A DNA stretch of 58,017 nt, taken from positions 1 through 58,017 of the forward strand of contig JADZER010000077.1 in NCBI GenBank assembly GCA_020850415.1. Reading direction: 5' to 3'. How positions within the stretch are numbered: position 1 is the first letter of the stretch; each line of letters opens with the position of its first letter. Positions 18,165 to 26,638 of this stretch are shown one piece after another. Position numbers and translations under genes: made by a program. This DNA is from Phycisphaerales bacterium. GTDB taxonomy: Bacteria > Planctomycetota > Phycisphaerae > Phycisphaerales > UBA1924. The notes under the pieces are model-generated. The model did no database searches. It saw only the letters and a program-made list of their open reading frames with translations, and was not told where the DNA came from.

Positions 18165-18989
18165 TCAGGCGTGCTCGCGGGCGGCGTCGAGGATGCGGGC
18201 GAGCCAGTGGTGCTGGTCCTCGGCCCAGTAGCGGGTGCTGAAGATCTCGACCTCGACGAGGCCGGTGAAGCCCGCGTTCTCCACGGCACGGCGGATGTCG
18301 GGGATGGGGACGACGCCCTCGCCCATGAGGCCCCGGTCGAGGAGGACATCGGAGAACTCGGCCTTGAAGTCGCAGATGTGGAAGGCGGCCAGGCGTTGCT
18401 CGCGTCCGAGGGCGGCGATCTGCTCGGCGAGGCCTGGCTCCCACCAGGTGTGGTAGACATCGACGGCGACGACGAGGGCCGGGTGGCTGACGCGGTCGCA
18501 GAGGTCGCGGGCGGAGCGGACGGTGTTGATGCAGGAACGGTCGGCGGCGTACATGGGGTGGAGGGGTTCGAGGGCGAGGCGGACGCCGGCGCGGGACGCG
18601 TGCTCGGCGAGCGCGGCGAGGGCGTCGGCGGCCATGGCGCGGGCGTCGTCGAGCGGGACGCCGGGTCGGGCGCCGGCGACAATGACGAGCATCTCGGCGT
18701 TAAGCGTGCGTGCCTCTTCGATCAGCCCGCGGGTGCGTTCGATCGCCGCGGCCCGCTCGGCCGCGTCGGCGTGGACGAAGAACCCGCCCCGCACATAGGC
18801 CGGCACGCGGAGGCCGCTGTCGCGGATGATCCGCGCTGCCTCGTCGGCTCCCACCGGCTTGACATGCTCGACCCAGGGGCAGATGCCCGCGACGCCAGCG
18901 GTCGCGTAGTGCTCGCAGGCCTCGGCGAGCGACCAGGGCTTGGTCGTCATGGTGTGGATCGCGAGGCGGTCTGGGGTGAGCGGTTGCAT
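18165..18989 (-). CDS. Sugar phosphate isomerase/epimerase (xylose isomerase-like TIM barrel)
   Basis: A 274-aa AP-endonuclease-2-like TIM barrel of the family that includes hydroxypyruvate isomerase, IolE/IolI and tagatose 3-epimerase. Likely metal ligands are Glu in LALEPLHPM (about 152), Asp/His in VAVDVYHTWWEP, His in FHICDFK and Glu in VEVEIFS near the C terminus. It would isomerise or epimerise a keto-sugar or dehydrate a related acid; the exact substrate is unknown. It sits 17 nt downstream of the Gfo/Idh dehydrogenase gene, the common oxidise-then-isomerise pairing. Confidence 0.85.
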   Translation of the reverse strand: MQPLTPDRLAIHTMTTKPWSLAEACEHYATAGVAGICPWVEHVKPVGADEAARIIRDSGLRVPAYVRGGFFVHADAAERAAAIERTRGLIEEARTLNAEMLVIVAGARPGVPLDDARAMAADALAALAEHASRAGVRLALEPLHPMYAADRSCINTVRSARDLCDRVSHPALVVAVDVYHTWWEPGLAEQIAALGREQRLAAFHICDFKAEFSDVLLDRGLMGEGVVPIPDIRRAVENAGFTGLVEVEIFSTRYWAEDQHHWLARILDAAREHA

Positions 18990-19006
18990 GCGGTGTGCCT
19001 CCCCCG

Positions 19007-20179
19007 CTATCCGAGGGGCCCGAGGTCGATCCAGCGGCCCTCACGCCAACTCTGGGCGCCGGCCTCGGCGAGCTGCACGCCCTTGGCGCCCTCGAGCAGG
19101 CCGAACGCCCAGGGCTCGCCGCACGCGACATGGCGGAGGAACATCTCCCACTGCACTTTGAAGGCGTTGTCGTAGACGCCTTCGGCGTCGTATTCCCGCC
19201 AGCCGGCGCGGAAGTCGATGGGCTGGGGGATGTCGGGGTTCCAGACCGGGCGGGGGGTCTCGGCGAGCGGCTGGACGAAGCAGCGTCGGAGGCCGGCGAC
19301 GGCGCTGCCGGCGGCGCCATCGACCTGGATGGTCAGCAGGTCGTCGCGCCGGACGCGGGTGTTCCAGGAGCTGTTGAACTGGCAGATGACGCCGGGCTCG
19401 GTGCGGAAGATGCCGTAGGCGGCGTCGTCGGCGGTGCACCTGTAGGGCCTGCCGTGCTCGTCGATCCGCTCGGGGATCTCGGTGGCGCCGGTCGCGTAGA
19501 CGCCGGTGACGGGGCCGAAGGTGTGGTCGATGACATATCGCCAGTGGCAGAACATGTCGGTCATGATGCCGCCGCCGTCCTCGACGCGGTAGTTCCAGCT
19601 CGGGCGCTGGGGGGGCTGGTGCTGGTCGTGGCCGGTGAAGACCCAGTAGCCGAACTCGCCCCGGACGCTGAGGATGCGCCCGAAGTGCCCGGCGTCGCGG
19701 AGCTTGGCGAGCTTCATGATGCCGGGGAGGAAGAGCTTGTCCTGGACGACGCCGTGCTTGACGCCGGCCCGCTGGCAGACGCGGTGGAGGCGGAGGGCCT
19801 CGGCGAGGGTGAGGGCGGTGGGCTTTTCGCAGTAGACGGCCTTGCCGGCGGCGGCGGCCAGCTCGACCGCGCGGGCGCGGAACTGGGTGCCGGAGGCGTC
19901 GAAGACGATGGCGACATCGTCGCGGGCGATCGCGCCGGCGACATCGGTGGTCCACTCGAACGACTCGCCCTGGGCCGCCTGCCCGTGCTCGGCGGCGAGG
20001 GCGGCGAGCTTGTCGGCGTTGCGTCCGGTGAGGATGGGACGGGGCATGATGACGGCGCCGTCGGCCGCGCGGACACCGCCCTGGGCGATGATGGCGCAGA
20101 CGGAGCGGGCGAGGTGCTGGTTGGTCCCCATGCGCCCGGTGACGCCGTTCATGACGATGCCGATGGTCTGGGTGGGCAT
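19007..20179 (-). CDS. Gfo/Idh/MocA family NAD(P)-dependent oxidoreductase
   Basis: A 390-aa dehydrogenase with an N-terminal Rossmann domain (IGIVMNGVTGRMG; an atypical, longer glycine loop) and the family motif YCEKPTALT near residue 115, whose Lys is catalytic. The C-terminal domain has the GGGIMTDMFCHW segment with the family His. It probably oxidises a secondary hydroxyl of a sugar or sugar acid. The ATG at 20179 is preceded by AGAAGAGAAG; the much longer open frame upstream is a shadow of the next gene. Confidence 0.88.
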   Translation of the reverse strand: MPTQTIGIVMNGVTGRMGTNQHLARSVCAIIAQGGVRAADGAVIMPRPILTGRNADKLAALAAEHGQAAQGESFEWTTDVAGAIARDDVAIVFDASGTQFRARAVELAAAAGKAVYCEKPTALTLAEALRLHRVCQRAGVKHGVVQDKLFLPGIMKLAKLRDAGHFGRILSVRGEFGYWVFTGHDQHQPPQRPSWNYRVEDGGGIMTDMFCHWRYVIDHTFGPVTGVYATGATEIPERIDEHGRPYRCTADDAAYGIFRTEPGVICQFNSSWNTRVRRDDLLTIQVDGAAGSAVAGLRRCFVQPLAETPRPVWNPDIPQPIDFRAGWREYDAEGVYDNAFKVQWEMFLRHVACGEPWAFGLLEGAKGVQLAEAGAQSWREGRWIDLGPLG

Positions 20180-20229
20180 TCGGCTTCTCTTCTGGCCGGC
20201 GGGGCGGGCCGGCTGGTAGGGCTGGTGGG

Positions 20230-21660
20230 TCAGGCCAGCGAGGCGGGGTCCCAGTCGGCGGCGGGGGTGCGGGCGGCGAGGTCGATGGGCCCAGCGTAGC
20301 CGAACCCGGGGGCGTCGAGGAGGGAGCCCAGGGCGAGCGTGCCGCGCTCGATGCGGAGCGTGGCGGCGCCGGGGTGCCCGGTGTAGAGGTCGGGGTGCTG
20401 GTTGGCGGCGGCGTGCTGCTCGGCGCCCGGGAGGTGGTCGAGGGCGCGGAAGTAGTGGTGGCCGTTGCGCTCGATATGGGTGACGCCGAGGGTGGCCATC
20501 GTGGCGAGGTCTTGCTGGAGGGCGAGGATGGGCAGGTTGGTGAGGTCCTCGCCGGTCTGGAAGAGGCGAGCGGCGGAGCGGTCGCAACGGGCGCGGTTGA
20601 GCAGGGCGCGGAAGACGCCCTTGCAGTTCTTGATGGAGACGCCCCGGTAGCCGAGTGCCGCGGCCTCGGAGAAGGACCAGAGGCCGAGGTCGGCCTCGTC
20701 GATGATGCAGGGGGCGTAGCGCGTGAGCCGGTCCATGCCGGCGTTGGAGGCGGGGTCGAAGGTGCGGGCGCGGGGGAGGGGCTGCTCGATGAGGAGCAGG
20801 GCGTCGGGCAGGCCGGCGAATCGGGGCTCTTGCGCGATGCGCTCCACGACGCCGACGAGCTGGGCGATCGACTCGAACTGCTCGTTGCCGTCGAGGGTGA
20901 CCCGGGCGCCGGGGCCGGCCTCGCGCCGGATGACCGACCAGACGCGGGCGAGGCGGTCGGTCTGGTCCCGGCTGTCGCTGGTGATCTTGATCTTGAAGTG
21001 GGTGAGGCCGAAGGCGCGGATGTCCTCGGTGAGGGATTCGGGGAGGCCGTCGTTGACGCGGGCGCCCGCGTCGATATCGCCGGGCTCGATCGCGTCGAGC
21101 AGGCCGACGGTGTGGCGGAGGGCCGCGGCGCGGACGGGCGGTGGCAGCTCGCCCGCGGACCAGCCGGCGACGGCCGGGTCGAGCGCGCCGGCGTCGAAGC
21201 CGAGCAGGGCGCTGCGGAGGGCTGCGGCGAAGGGCACGCCGGCGGCGCGGCAGACGGCGTCGATCATGGCCCGCTCGACCAGCGAGACGCCCTCGGCGCG
21301 GACCAGCAGGTCCGGCGCGTCGCGCGGCTGGGGCTCGACCCGCTCGGCGTAGAGCCGGCGCCAGTGGTCGAACGCGGTCGCGGGGGCGGGGTCGGCGAGG
21401 AGCGTGCCGATGGCGGCGTGCTGGGCGGCGAGGAGGTCGGCCCAGTCCTGGGCGATGGGGGTGTCGGGGTTCTTCTCGAACCACTTGGGGACGAGCAGGT
21501 CGCTCGAGTAGCCGCGGGAGCGCGAGCCTCGCTCGAACTCCATCTCGACCCGGCAGGTGGCCAGGGGCGCCACGGTCATGGTGTGCATGCCGAAGCGGAA
21601 GGGGAGGCGGGCCCGGCACGGCGAGATCCAGACGGCGGCATCGACGGGGCGGAACCTCAC
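20230..21660 (-). CDS. Enolase-superfamily enzyme (mandelate racemase/muconate-lactonizing type)
   Basis: A 476-aa cytoplasmic member of the enolase superfamily, which abstracts a proton alpha to a carboxylate. The barrel shows FKIKI (K-x-K), the three metal ligands in TLDGNEQF, LLIEQPLPR and IIDEADLG, and a sixth-strand Lys in VSIKNCKG. Lys on both sides points to the muconate-lactonizing/epimerase-like subgroup. At 476 aa it is longer than the usual 360-400. The start is GTG at 21660, overlapping the stop of a 38-codon ORF (GTGA), with GGAAG upstream. It probably dehydrates or epimerises a sugar acid in the same pathway as its neighbours. Confidence 0.82.
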   Translation of the reverse strand: MRFRPVDAAVWISPCRARLPFRFGMHTMTVAPLATCRVEMEFERGSRSRGYSSDLLVPKWFEKNPDTPIAQDWADLLAAQHAAIGTLLADPAPATAFDHWRRLYAERVEPQPRDAPDLLVRAEGVSLVERAMIDAVCRAAGVPFAAALRSALLGFDAGALDPAVAGWSAGELPPPVRAAALRHTVGLLDAIEPGDIDAGARVNDGLPESLTEDIRAFGLTHFKIKITSDSRDQTDRLARVWSVIRREAGPGARVTLDGNEQFESIAQLVGVVERIAQEPRFAGLPDALLLIEQPLPRARTFDPASNAGMDRLTRYAPCIIDEADLGLWSFSEAAALGYRGVSIKNCKGVFRALLNRARCDRSAARLFQTGEDLTNLPILALQQDLATMATLGVTHIERNGHHYFRALDHLPGAEQHAAANQHPDLYTGHPGAATLRIERGTLALGSLLDAPGFGYAGPIDLAARTPAADWDPASLA

Positions 21661-21773
21661 GGCTCGGCTTCCGTTCGCGCGAAGGCGGCGCCGGCGGTTT
21701 CGGCGGAGGGCGGATTGCCCTCCGGGGGCACGGCGCCACGCGGGGCGAGCATCGATCGGGCCGCGCCGCTCAT
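21657..21773 (-). CDS. 38-codon ORF linking two catabolic genes
   Basis: A small ORF whose ATG overlaps the stop of the DUF6807 gene (ATGA) and whose stop overlaps the GTG start of the enolase-superfamily gene (GTGA). GGAGAA stands about 5 nt before the ATG. The product is hydrophilic and Ala/Pro-rich with no motif. It may exist only to carry ribosomes across the gap (translational coupling), or encode a micro-protein. The exact double overlap is the main evidence. Confidence 0.4.
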   Translation of the reverse strand: MSGAARSMLAPRGAVPPEGNPPSAETAGAAFARTEAEP

Positions 21774-23404
21774 GGCTTCTCCGGTCCGCGCTGCCAGTCT
21801 TCGAACGCGTCCTGCACGCGGGCCTCGGTTGGGTCGAAGCGGTGGAAATAGAAGCAGTAGGCGAAGGCGAGGTGGTCGGCCGGGGCGATGACTGTGCGCC
21901 CGCGCTGGGGTTCGCCCCCCTCGAAGGCCGAGACGCCGAAGGGGTTCGCGGCGACCAGGCCGTAGTCGCGGGCGTGCCACCAGGTGGGATAGGCGGGGTT
22001 GGTTGGGCTGTCGAAGATGGCGACGCCGACGGTCTTGCCGCCGATCTGGCCCCAGTAGTCCAGCCATTTGGCCCGCTTGCCCCAGAGGTCCTTGCCCTCG
22101 ACGCCCTCGCTGTTGACGGCGCGCCCGGTGACGGCCGGGACCCTCGGCGGGTCGGGGGTCAATCGGAGGGCGGGGTGTGTGCGGATGGCCATGGTGCCCT
22201 CTTTGGTGTCGCCGAGGGCTACTTCGGCGCCGGGCGGGGCGACGAGATCGACGGAGAACCGGATGGTGCGGTCGCCGTTGGGCAGCTCGTCGAACCGCAC
22301 CGACTCACGCAGCGCGATCCCCGTGGGGCCCTCGTCGGTCTCCAGCATGAAGGAGGCTGTGATCCGGCCGCCTTCGCAGCGCGGCACGCCGACGGGGACG
22401 AGCATGGCGTCGCCGGCCCAGGTGTCGTGGCCGTTGATGTCGCCGTGGGCCCACCACAGGCCGGTGTGGTGCGGGTGGTCGTGGGCCTCGCCTTCGATCT
22501 CCTCCATCGGGTAGGCGCGGGTCATGCGAGTGGCGCCGGGGCCGATGACCGGGGCGATGTAGGGGTGCCGCCCGGCGCGGAAGACATAGTCGGCGAAGGG
22601 CTCGCCGGCGTAGGTGACGCGGACGCGGTCGTCGAGCGTCTCGAACGCGACGCCCCCGTCGCGCACCTCGGCGGTTACGGGCGCGAACGCCTCGCACCGG
22701 GTCTTCTCGGCGTCGTCCGACCAGAGGCGGAGGTTGTCGATCCGCCCCTCGTCGTCGAAGGAGCCGAAGCCGAGGTAGCCGCCCCTGAACGGCACGCTGT
22801 CGCTGTACAGGGCCTCCTCGCCATCGACCAGCAGGCGGAGGCTCCCGGCGTCGGCGTCGAACTCGACGCGGACGCGGCGCCACTCGTTCCAGCCCCAGTC
22901 CACGCCCCTGGTGCGCCGGGTGGTGATGGGCGTGCGCGGGGCGCCGTCCACGACGAACACCCGGTGGGCGTTCTCGTCGGCGGCGCTGGCGAGGTGGGCG
23001 TAGGCGTAGTGGTCGGGGTCCTGGAAGCCGAAGACCAGGCAGAGATCCCTGTGGGCGTACTCGCGCCCGGTCTGCATGACATCGGCTTCGAGGGTGAAGC
23101 TGCCGACGCGGTGCGTCGCAAGCAGGGCGATGTTGAGCGGCGATCGGTGCACGGGCCGGTAGTCGCACGGGGCGAACTGCCAGAGGGAGCCGTGGTCGAG
23201 GCGCCAGGCGGCCGGGTCGGTGCAGATGAAGTCGGGGGCGGCGCGGGCGTCGTCGAAGGTCTGTTCGTACACCGGGGGCGTGTACGCCGGGGGCGCGGCG
23301 GCGGTGGTCACCGGCTGCGAAGGCCGGGCGTGTGCGCACGGCGGGGTGAGAGGGCCGGCCGAGACAACACCCCACCACGCGAGAGTGACCGCGAGCTTCC
23401 GCAC
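21770..23404 (-). CDS. Exported DUF6807 (PmoA-like) protein with lectin-like N-terminal domain
   Basis: A 544-aa protein with a signal peptide (VRKLAVTLAWWGVVSAG...CAHA). Residues about 45-230 form a concanavalin A-like/LamG or DUF1080-type beta-sandwich (YEQTFDD at the start, WNEWRRVRVEFD, GGYLGFGSFDD, IDNLRLW at the end). The C-terminal half is DUF6807, with the hallmark DHPHHTGLWWAHGDING and FANPFG-like VAANPFGVSAFEG segments. The family is often labelled 'methane oxygenase PmoA', but it is not methane monooxygenase; it is common in planctomycete carbohydrate clusters and its activity is unknown. Start: GTG at 23404 with AAAGGAG 8 nt upstream, which exactly precedes the signal peptide. Confidence 0.8.
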   Translation of the reverse strand: MRKLAVTLAWWGVVSAGPLTPPCAHARPSQPVTTAAAPPAYTPPVYEQTFDDARAAPDFICTDPAAWRLDHGSLWQFAPCDYRPVHRSPLNIALLATHRVGSFTLEADVMQTGREYAHRDLCLVFGFQDPDHYAYAHLASAADENAHRVFVVDGAPRTPITTRRTRGVDWGWNEWRRVRVEFDADAGSLRLLVDGEEALYSDSVPFRGGYLGFGSFDDEGRIDNLRLWSDDAEKTRCEAFAPVTAEVRDGGVAFETLDDRVRVTYAGEPFADYVFRAGRHPYIAPVIGPGATRMTRAYPMEEIEGEAHDHPHHTGLWWAHGDINGHDTWAGDAMLVPVGVPRCEGGRITASFMLETDEGPTGIALRESVRFDELPNGDRTIRFSVDLVAPPGAEVALGDTKEGTMAIRTHPALRLTPDPPRVPAVTGRAVNSEGVEGKDLWGKRAKWLDYWGQIGGKTVGVAIFDSPTNPAYPTWWHARDYGLVAANPFGVSAFEGGEPQRGRTVIAPADHLAFAYCFYFHRFDPTEARVQDAFEDWQRGPEKP

Positions 23405-23479
23405 CGGTGCCGCTCCTTTCCCCGAGCCCTGACCGCCCGCGCGGGGCGTGCATGCTACCACGGGTGCCGGGGGCGAGGG

Positions 23480-24730
23480 CTAGCCGCCGGCCGGGCGGGC
23501 GGTTCGGGTGCGTTCGACCAGCTCCCTGACTTTCGCCTCATCGACCTCGACGCCGAGGCCCGGGCCGGTGGGGGCCGTGATCCAGCCGTCTTTGGGCTCG
23601 AAGGGCTCGGTGAGCACATCGGCGGTCAGGAACTGGGGCCCGTTGAGTGCCGCGGGCTTGTTGAGGGCGTGGGCGGCGTAGAGCGCGACCGTCGCGGCGA
23701 AGGAGATATCCGGGTCGGTGAGCCCGCTGCCGAGCCACATCCTCCCGTGGTCCTTGCAGTAGCGGATCTGGGCGTCGCAGGATTGCAGGCCGGCGCAGCG
23801 GGCGGGCTTCATGGCGACGCCGTCGAGCATGCCCAGGCGGTCGAACTCCTCGAGGTCGGTGGGGCTGAGGACGCCCTCGTCCATGAGGATGGGCAGCGCG
23901 GCCTGGCGCTTGAGGGCTTGGTATCCGGAGATCCTGTTCGGCCGGAGCGGGGCCTCGAGGACATCGACGCCCGCGTCGGCGAGCATCGGCGCGGCCCGCA
24001 GCGCGGTGGCGGGGTCGTACCCGCCGTTGGCGTCGGCCCAGAGGAACCCTGCCGGCGCAAGCCGCCGGACCTCGCGGGCGAGGGCCGCGTCGAAGGCCGG
24101 GTCGGGCCCGACCTTGATGTTGAAGTGCTTGTAGCCTCTGTCGCGCCCGTCGGCGACCACCTGCTCGACCTCCTCGATGGTGCGCACATTGACGGTCCAG
24201 CTCAGCTCCAGGCGCCCACCGACCGGGAGGCCGAGCATCGAGGCGAGCGGCTGGCCTCGGAGCCGGCCGGTGAGGTCGTGGAGCGCGAGGTCGATGCCTG
24301 CCCTGGCGATCGGCATTCCGGTGCTGAACCCGGGGGCGATCGCGCCGTCCATGGCGTGGTGGGCGCCGGCGATGTCTGTGGGGTCGAGCCCGAGGATCGC
24401 GGGGACGAAGTACTCGCGGATCGCGATCTCGGCGGTCTCGAGGGTTTCATCGCTCCATCTGGCGATGGGGACGGGCTGCCCCCAGCCGACCGTGCCGTCG
24501 GCGGCGGTGACCTTGACGAACACGGCGGCTCGGCCTTCCGAGCCGTGCGGCCCGGTGAAGAACTTGAAGTACCCGGTCATCGGGTATCTCGCGGCGAAGA
24601 CCTCGACGCGATCGATCGTCGTGGCGGCGGGGGCGGCCCGGGCCGGGGACGCGAGCAGGGCGTTGAGTCCGGGAACACCCGGCGCGGCGAGGGCCAGTGC
24701 GCCGAGGAAGTCCCGCCTGTGCATTGCCAT
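23480..24730 (-). CDS. Tat-exported enolase-superfamily protein
   Basis: A 416-aa enolase-superfamily enzyme with an N-terminal Tat signal (HRRDFLGALALAAPG ... ARA). Barrel residues are present: Lys in FNIKVGPD, metal ligands in WADANGGYD, LEAPLRP and ILMDEGVL, and Lys in VAMKPARCAG, again the muconate-lactonizing-type set. Export of such an enzyme via Tat is unusual outside planctomycetes and suggests a periplasmic first step on a sugar acid or lactone. Two ATGs lie near the start: at 24736 AAAGGG abuts the codon, while 24730 has better spacing, so I chose 24730. It is the probable first gene of the cluster running down to 15503. Confidence 0.83.
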   Translation of the reverse strand: MAMHRRDFLGALALAAPGVPGLNALLASPARAAPAATTIDRVEVFAARYPMTGYFKFFTGPHGSEGRAAVFVKVTAADGTVGWGQPVPIARWSDETLETAEIAIREYFVPAILGLDPTDIAGAHHAMDGAIAPGFSTGMPIARAGIDLALHDLTGRLRGQPLASMLGLPVGGRLELSWTVNVRTIEEVEQVVADGRDRGYKHFNIKVGPDPAFDAALAREVRRLAPAGFLWADANGGYDPATALRAAPMLADAGVDVLEAPLRPNRISGYQALKRQAALPILMDEGVLSPTDLEEFDRLGMLDGVAMKPARCAGLQSCDAQIRYCKDHGRMWLGSGLTDPDISFAATVALYAAHALNKPAALNGPQFLTADVLTEPFEPKDGWITAPTGPGLGVEVDEAKVRELVERTRTARPAGG

Positions 24731-24837
24731 GGGCATCCCTTTCGTAGTCCCGCTGGGGTTGCCCCAGCCTACCGGCCGGGGTCGGGAGGGACAACCGGGT
24801 GCCTCAGGGCCTCGTAACGCGGGCCGGTTCTGCTACC

Positions 24838-26286
24838 ATGGGGTTTCGCCGTCCGGGCCACGCCATGAACCCCACCGACAGGACAGCACAGGGCGCGGGA
24901 GATCGGCGGCTGCCGGTCATGCTGCTGGTGCACGACCGTGTGCTTGGGCGTCGTCTGCTGCTCCATGTGAACGCACGCTATGTGGCGGCGGGGACGCTGG
25001 CGCTGCTGGCGGTGACGGCGGGCCGGCCGGTCGGCGTGTCGGGTTCGGGGGTGCGTTGGCTGGTGATCGTGGCGTGCGTGATCGCGGTGTACAACACAGT
25101 GATCCGCGGGCTGGCCCGGCCGCGGTCGGACCCGGCCAGGGCGACGGAGGCCAGGGCGTTTCTGCGGATGGTGCTGCTCGCGTCGATCCTGCTTGATTAT
25201 GTGGCGCTCACGGTCACGGTCTGGCTGCTGGGCGGGACCGACAGCCCGTTCCTGGCGTTCTACCTGTTTCATGTCGTGATCAGCTCGTTCCTGCTGCCGA
25301 GGCCGGCCGCGGCGGTGTCCGTGCTGCTCGCGGTGGGCTGCCTGGCGGTGGTGGTGTTCGGGGAGCTGTGGGGCGTGCTTCCGGCGGCGAACCCGGAGGC
25401 GTTGGTCCACCGCGAGGGTGGCGCTGGGTGGCGGTACTCGGCGGTGGTCTTTGCGATCTACTCGTCGCTCTTTGCGCTCACGGCGGTGCTGGTGATCAGC
25501 CTGACGCATCTGTTGCGTGTGGCGGAGATGGAGAATCAGCGGAAGACCCGGGACCTGGAGGAGCTCAGCTCCATGCGGCGGGAGTACCTGCTTGTCGCGC
25601 TGCACGACATCCACTCGCCGATCGGCCTGGTCGGGATGCTGCTGCGGAACATGCTCAAGGGCGTGTGCGGCCCGCTGGGCCCGGCGCAGACCTCGCAGCT
25701 CGAGCGGGCGATGACCCACCTGGACCGGTTGGAGACCTTTCTGCAGGAGCTGCGCACGCTCAGCCAGCTCGACACGGCCAATCTCGCGGACCGGATGACC
25801 GAGGTTCCGGTGGTGTTCCTCGTGAACGAAGTCCTCGACCAGGAGCGGGAGCACGCCGAGGTCAAGGACCTGCGTCTGCGGCTCGAGCCGACCGACGCGG
25901 TCGGGCTGGTCTGGGGTGTGCCTGCGCTGGTGCGGGAGGCGATCGCGAACTATGTCACCAACGCGATCAAGTACACGCCGGAGGGCGGCGCCGTGAGCAT
26001 CGCGGTCCGGGAGGGTCCGGGCACGGTCCGTCTGGAGGTCCGCGATACGGGCATCGGGATCAGCGCCGAGGATCAGGCGCGGCTGTTCCGGGAGTTCGTC
26101 CGCGTCGGGCGTGACAACCCGCTCGCCAAGCAGGCGAAGGGCACGGGGCTGGGGCTCTCGCTGGTGCAGCGGATCGTTGAGGCGCACGGCGGGCGGGTGG
26201 GGGTGGAGAGCCGGCTCGGGCGGGGCAGCACCTTCTGGCTTGAACTGCCCTCATGCCAGGCGGTCAGCGGGCCAGCGACCGCGTGA
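24838..26286 (+). CDS. Membrane sensor histidine kinase
   Basis: A 482-aa two-component kinase. Residues about 45-225 hold five or six membrane helices (AAGTLALLAVTAG, VIVACVIAVYNTVI, MVLLASILLDYVALTVTVWL, FYLFHVVISSFLL, ALTAVLVISL), with no obvious large periplasmic sensor. The dimerisation box is ALHDIHSPIG with His256; N box EAIANYVTNAIKYTP; G1 RDTGIGIS; G2 GTGLGLSL. The start is uncertain: ATG at 24838 or 24865, neither with a strong ribosome-binding site. Its 3' end overlaps the convergent receiver gene by 23 nt, the likely partner. Confidence 0.87.
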   Translation: MGFRRPGHAMNPTDRTAQGAGDRRLPVMLLVHDRVLGRRLLLHVNARYVAAGTLALLAVTAGRPVGVSGSGVRWLVIVACVIAVYNTVIRGLARPRSDPARATEARAFLRMVLLASILLDYVALTVTVWLLGGTDSPFLAFYLFHVVISSFLLPRPAAAVSVLLAVGCLAVVVFGELWGVLPAANPEALVHREGGAGWRYSAVVFAIYSSLFALTAVLVISLTHLLRVAEMENQRKTRDLEELSSMRREYLLVALHDIHSPIGLVGMLLRNMLKGVCGPLGPAQTSQLERAMTHLDRLETFLQELRTLSQLDTANLADRMTEVPVVFLVNEVLDQEREHAEVKDLRLRLEPTDAVGLVWGVPALVREAIANYVTNAIKYTPEGGAVSIAVREGPGTVRLEVRDTGIGISAEDQARLFREFVRVGRDNPLAKQAKGTGLGLSLVQRIVEAHGGRVGVESRLGRGSTFWLELPSCQAVSGPATA

Positions 26287-26638
26287 TCGACCGCAGCGCC
26301 CGCTCGTCGATGGGCTTCTGCAGGACGCCGACGAACCCCAGGTCGGCCGAGTCGGTGGTCATCGCCATGGCGTCGCCCATGGAGCTGAGGAGCCAGACGG
26401 GTGCCGAGAGGCCCTCGGCGCGGAGGCGGCGGAGCAGGCTCACGCCGGAGTCGACCTCCTCCATCATCAGGTCGAGGATGATCAGGTCCGGGGCGGCGTC
26501 CTTGCACGCGCGGACGCCCTCGTCGCAGTCGCCGGCCTCCACCAGCGACATCCCGTTCGCCTCGACCAGCTGGCGCATGGCGAACCGGTAGTCGGGATCG
26601 TCGTCGACATAGAGGATCACAGGCTTGTCGCGCGACAT
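26264..26638 (-). CDS. Single-domain response regulator (CheY-like)
   Basis: A 124-aa stand-alone receiver domain: acidic pair YVDDDPD (11-14), phospho-acceptor Asp56 in LIILDLMM, Ser in LLSSMGD (about 85) and Lys108 in LQKPI. No output domain follows, so it must act by protein contact or phosphotransfer. It overlaps the convergent histidine kinase at its 3' end, and its start lies inside the last codons of the hydrogenase protease gene (22 nt overlap, same strand), so it may be transcribed with the hox operon. Confidence 0.9.
   Translation of the reverse strand: MSRDKPVILYVDDDPDYRFAMRQLVEANGMSLVEAGDCDEGVRACKDAAPDLIILDLMMEEVDSGVSLLRRLRAEGLSAPVWLLSSMGDAMAMTTDSADLGFVGVLQKPIDERALRSITRSLAR

Noticed and set aside
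21770..23404. Methane monooxygenase subunit PmoA
   Set aside because: The 'PmoA' label of the DUF6807 family is historical; the protein is exported, soluble and has no membrane helices or copper-site motifs of particulate methane monooxygenase.
21557..24817. A 1086-codon plus-strand open frame
   Set aside because: Antisense to the enolase and DUF6807 genes, no motif, composition typical of a shadow frame.
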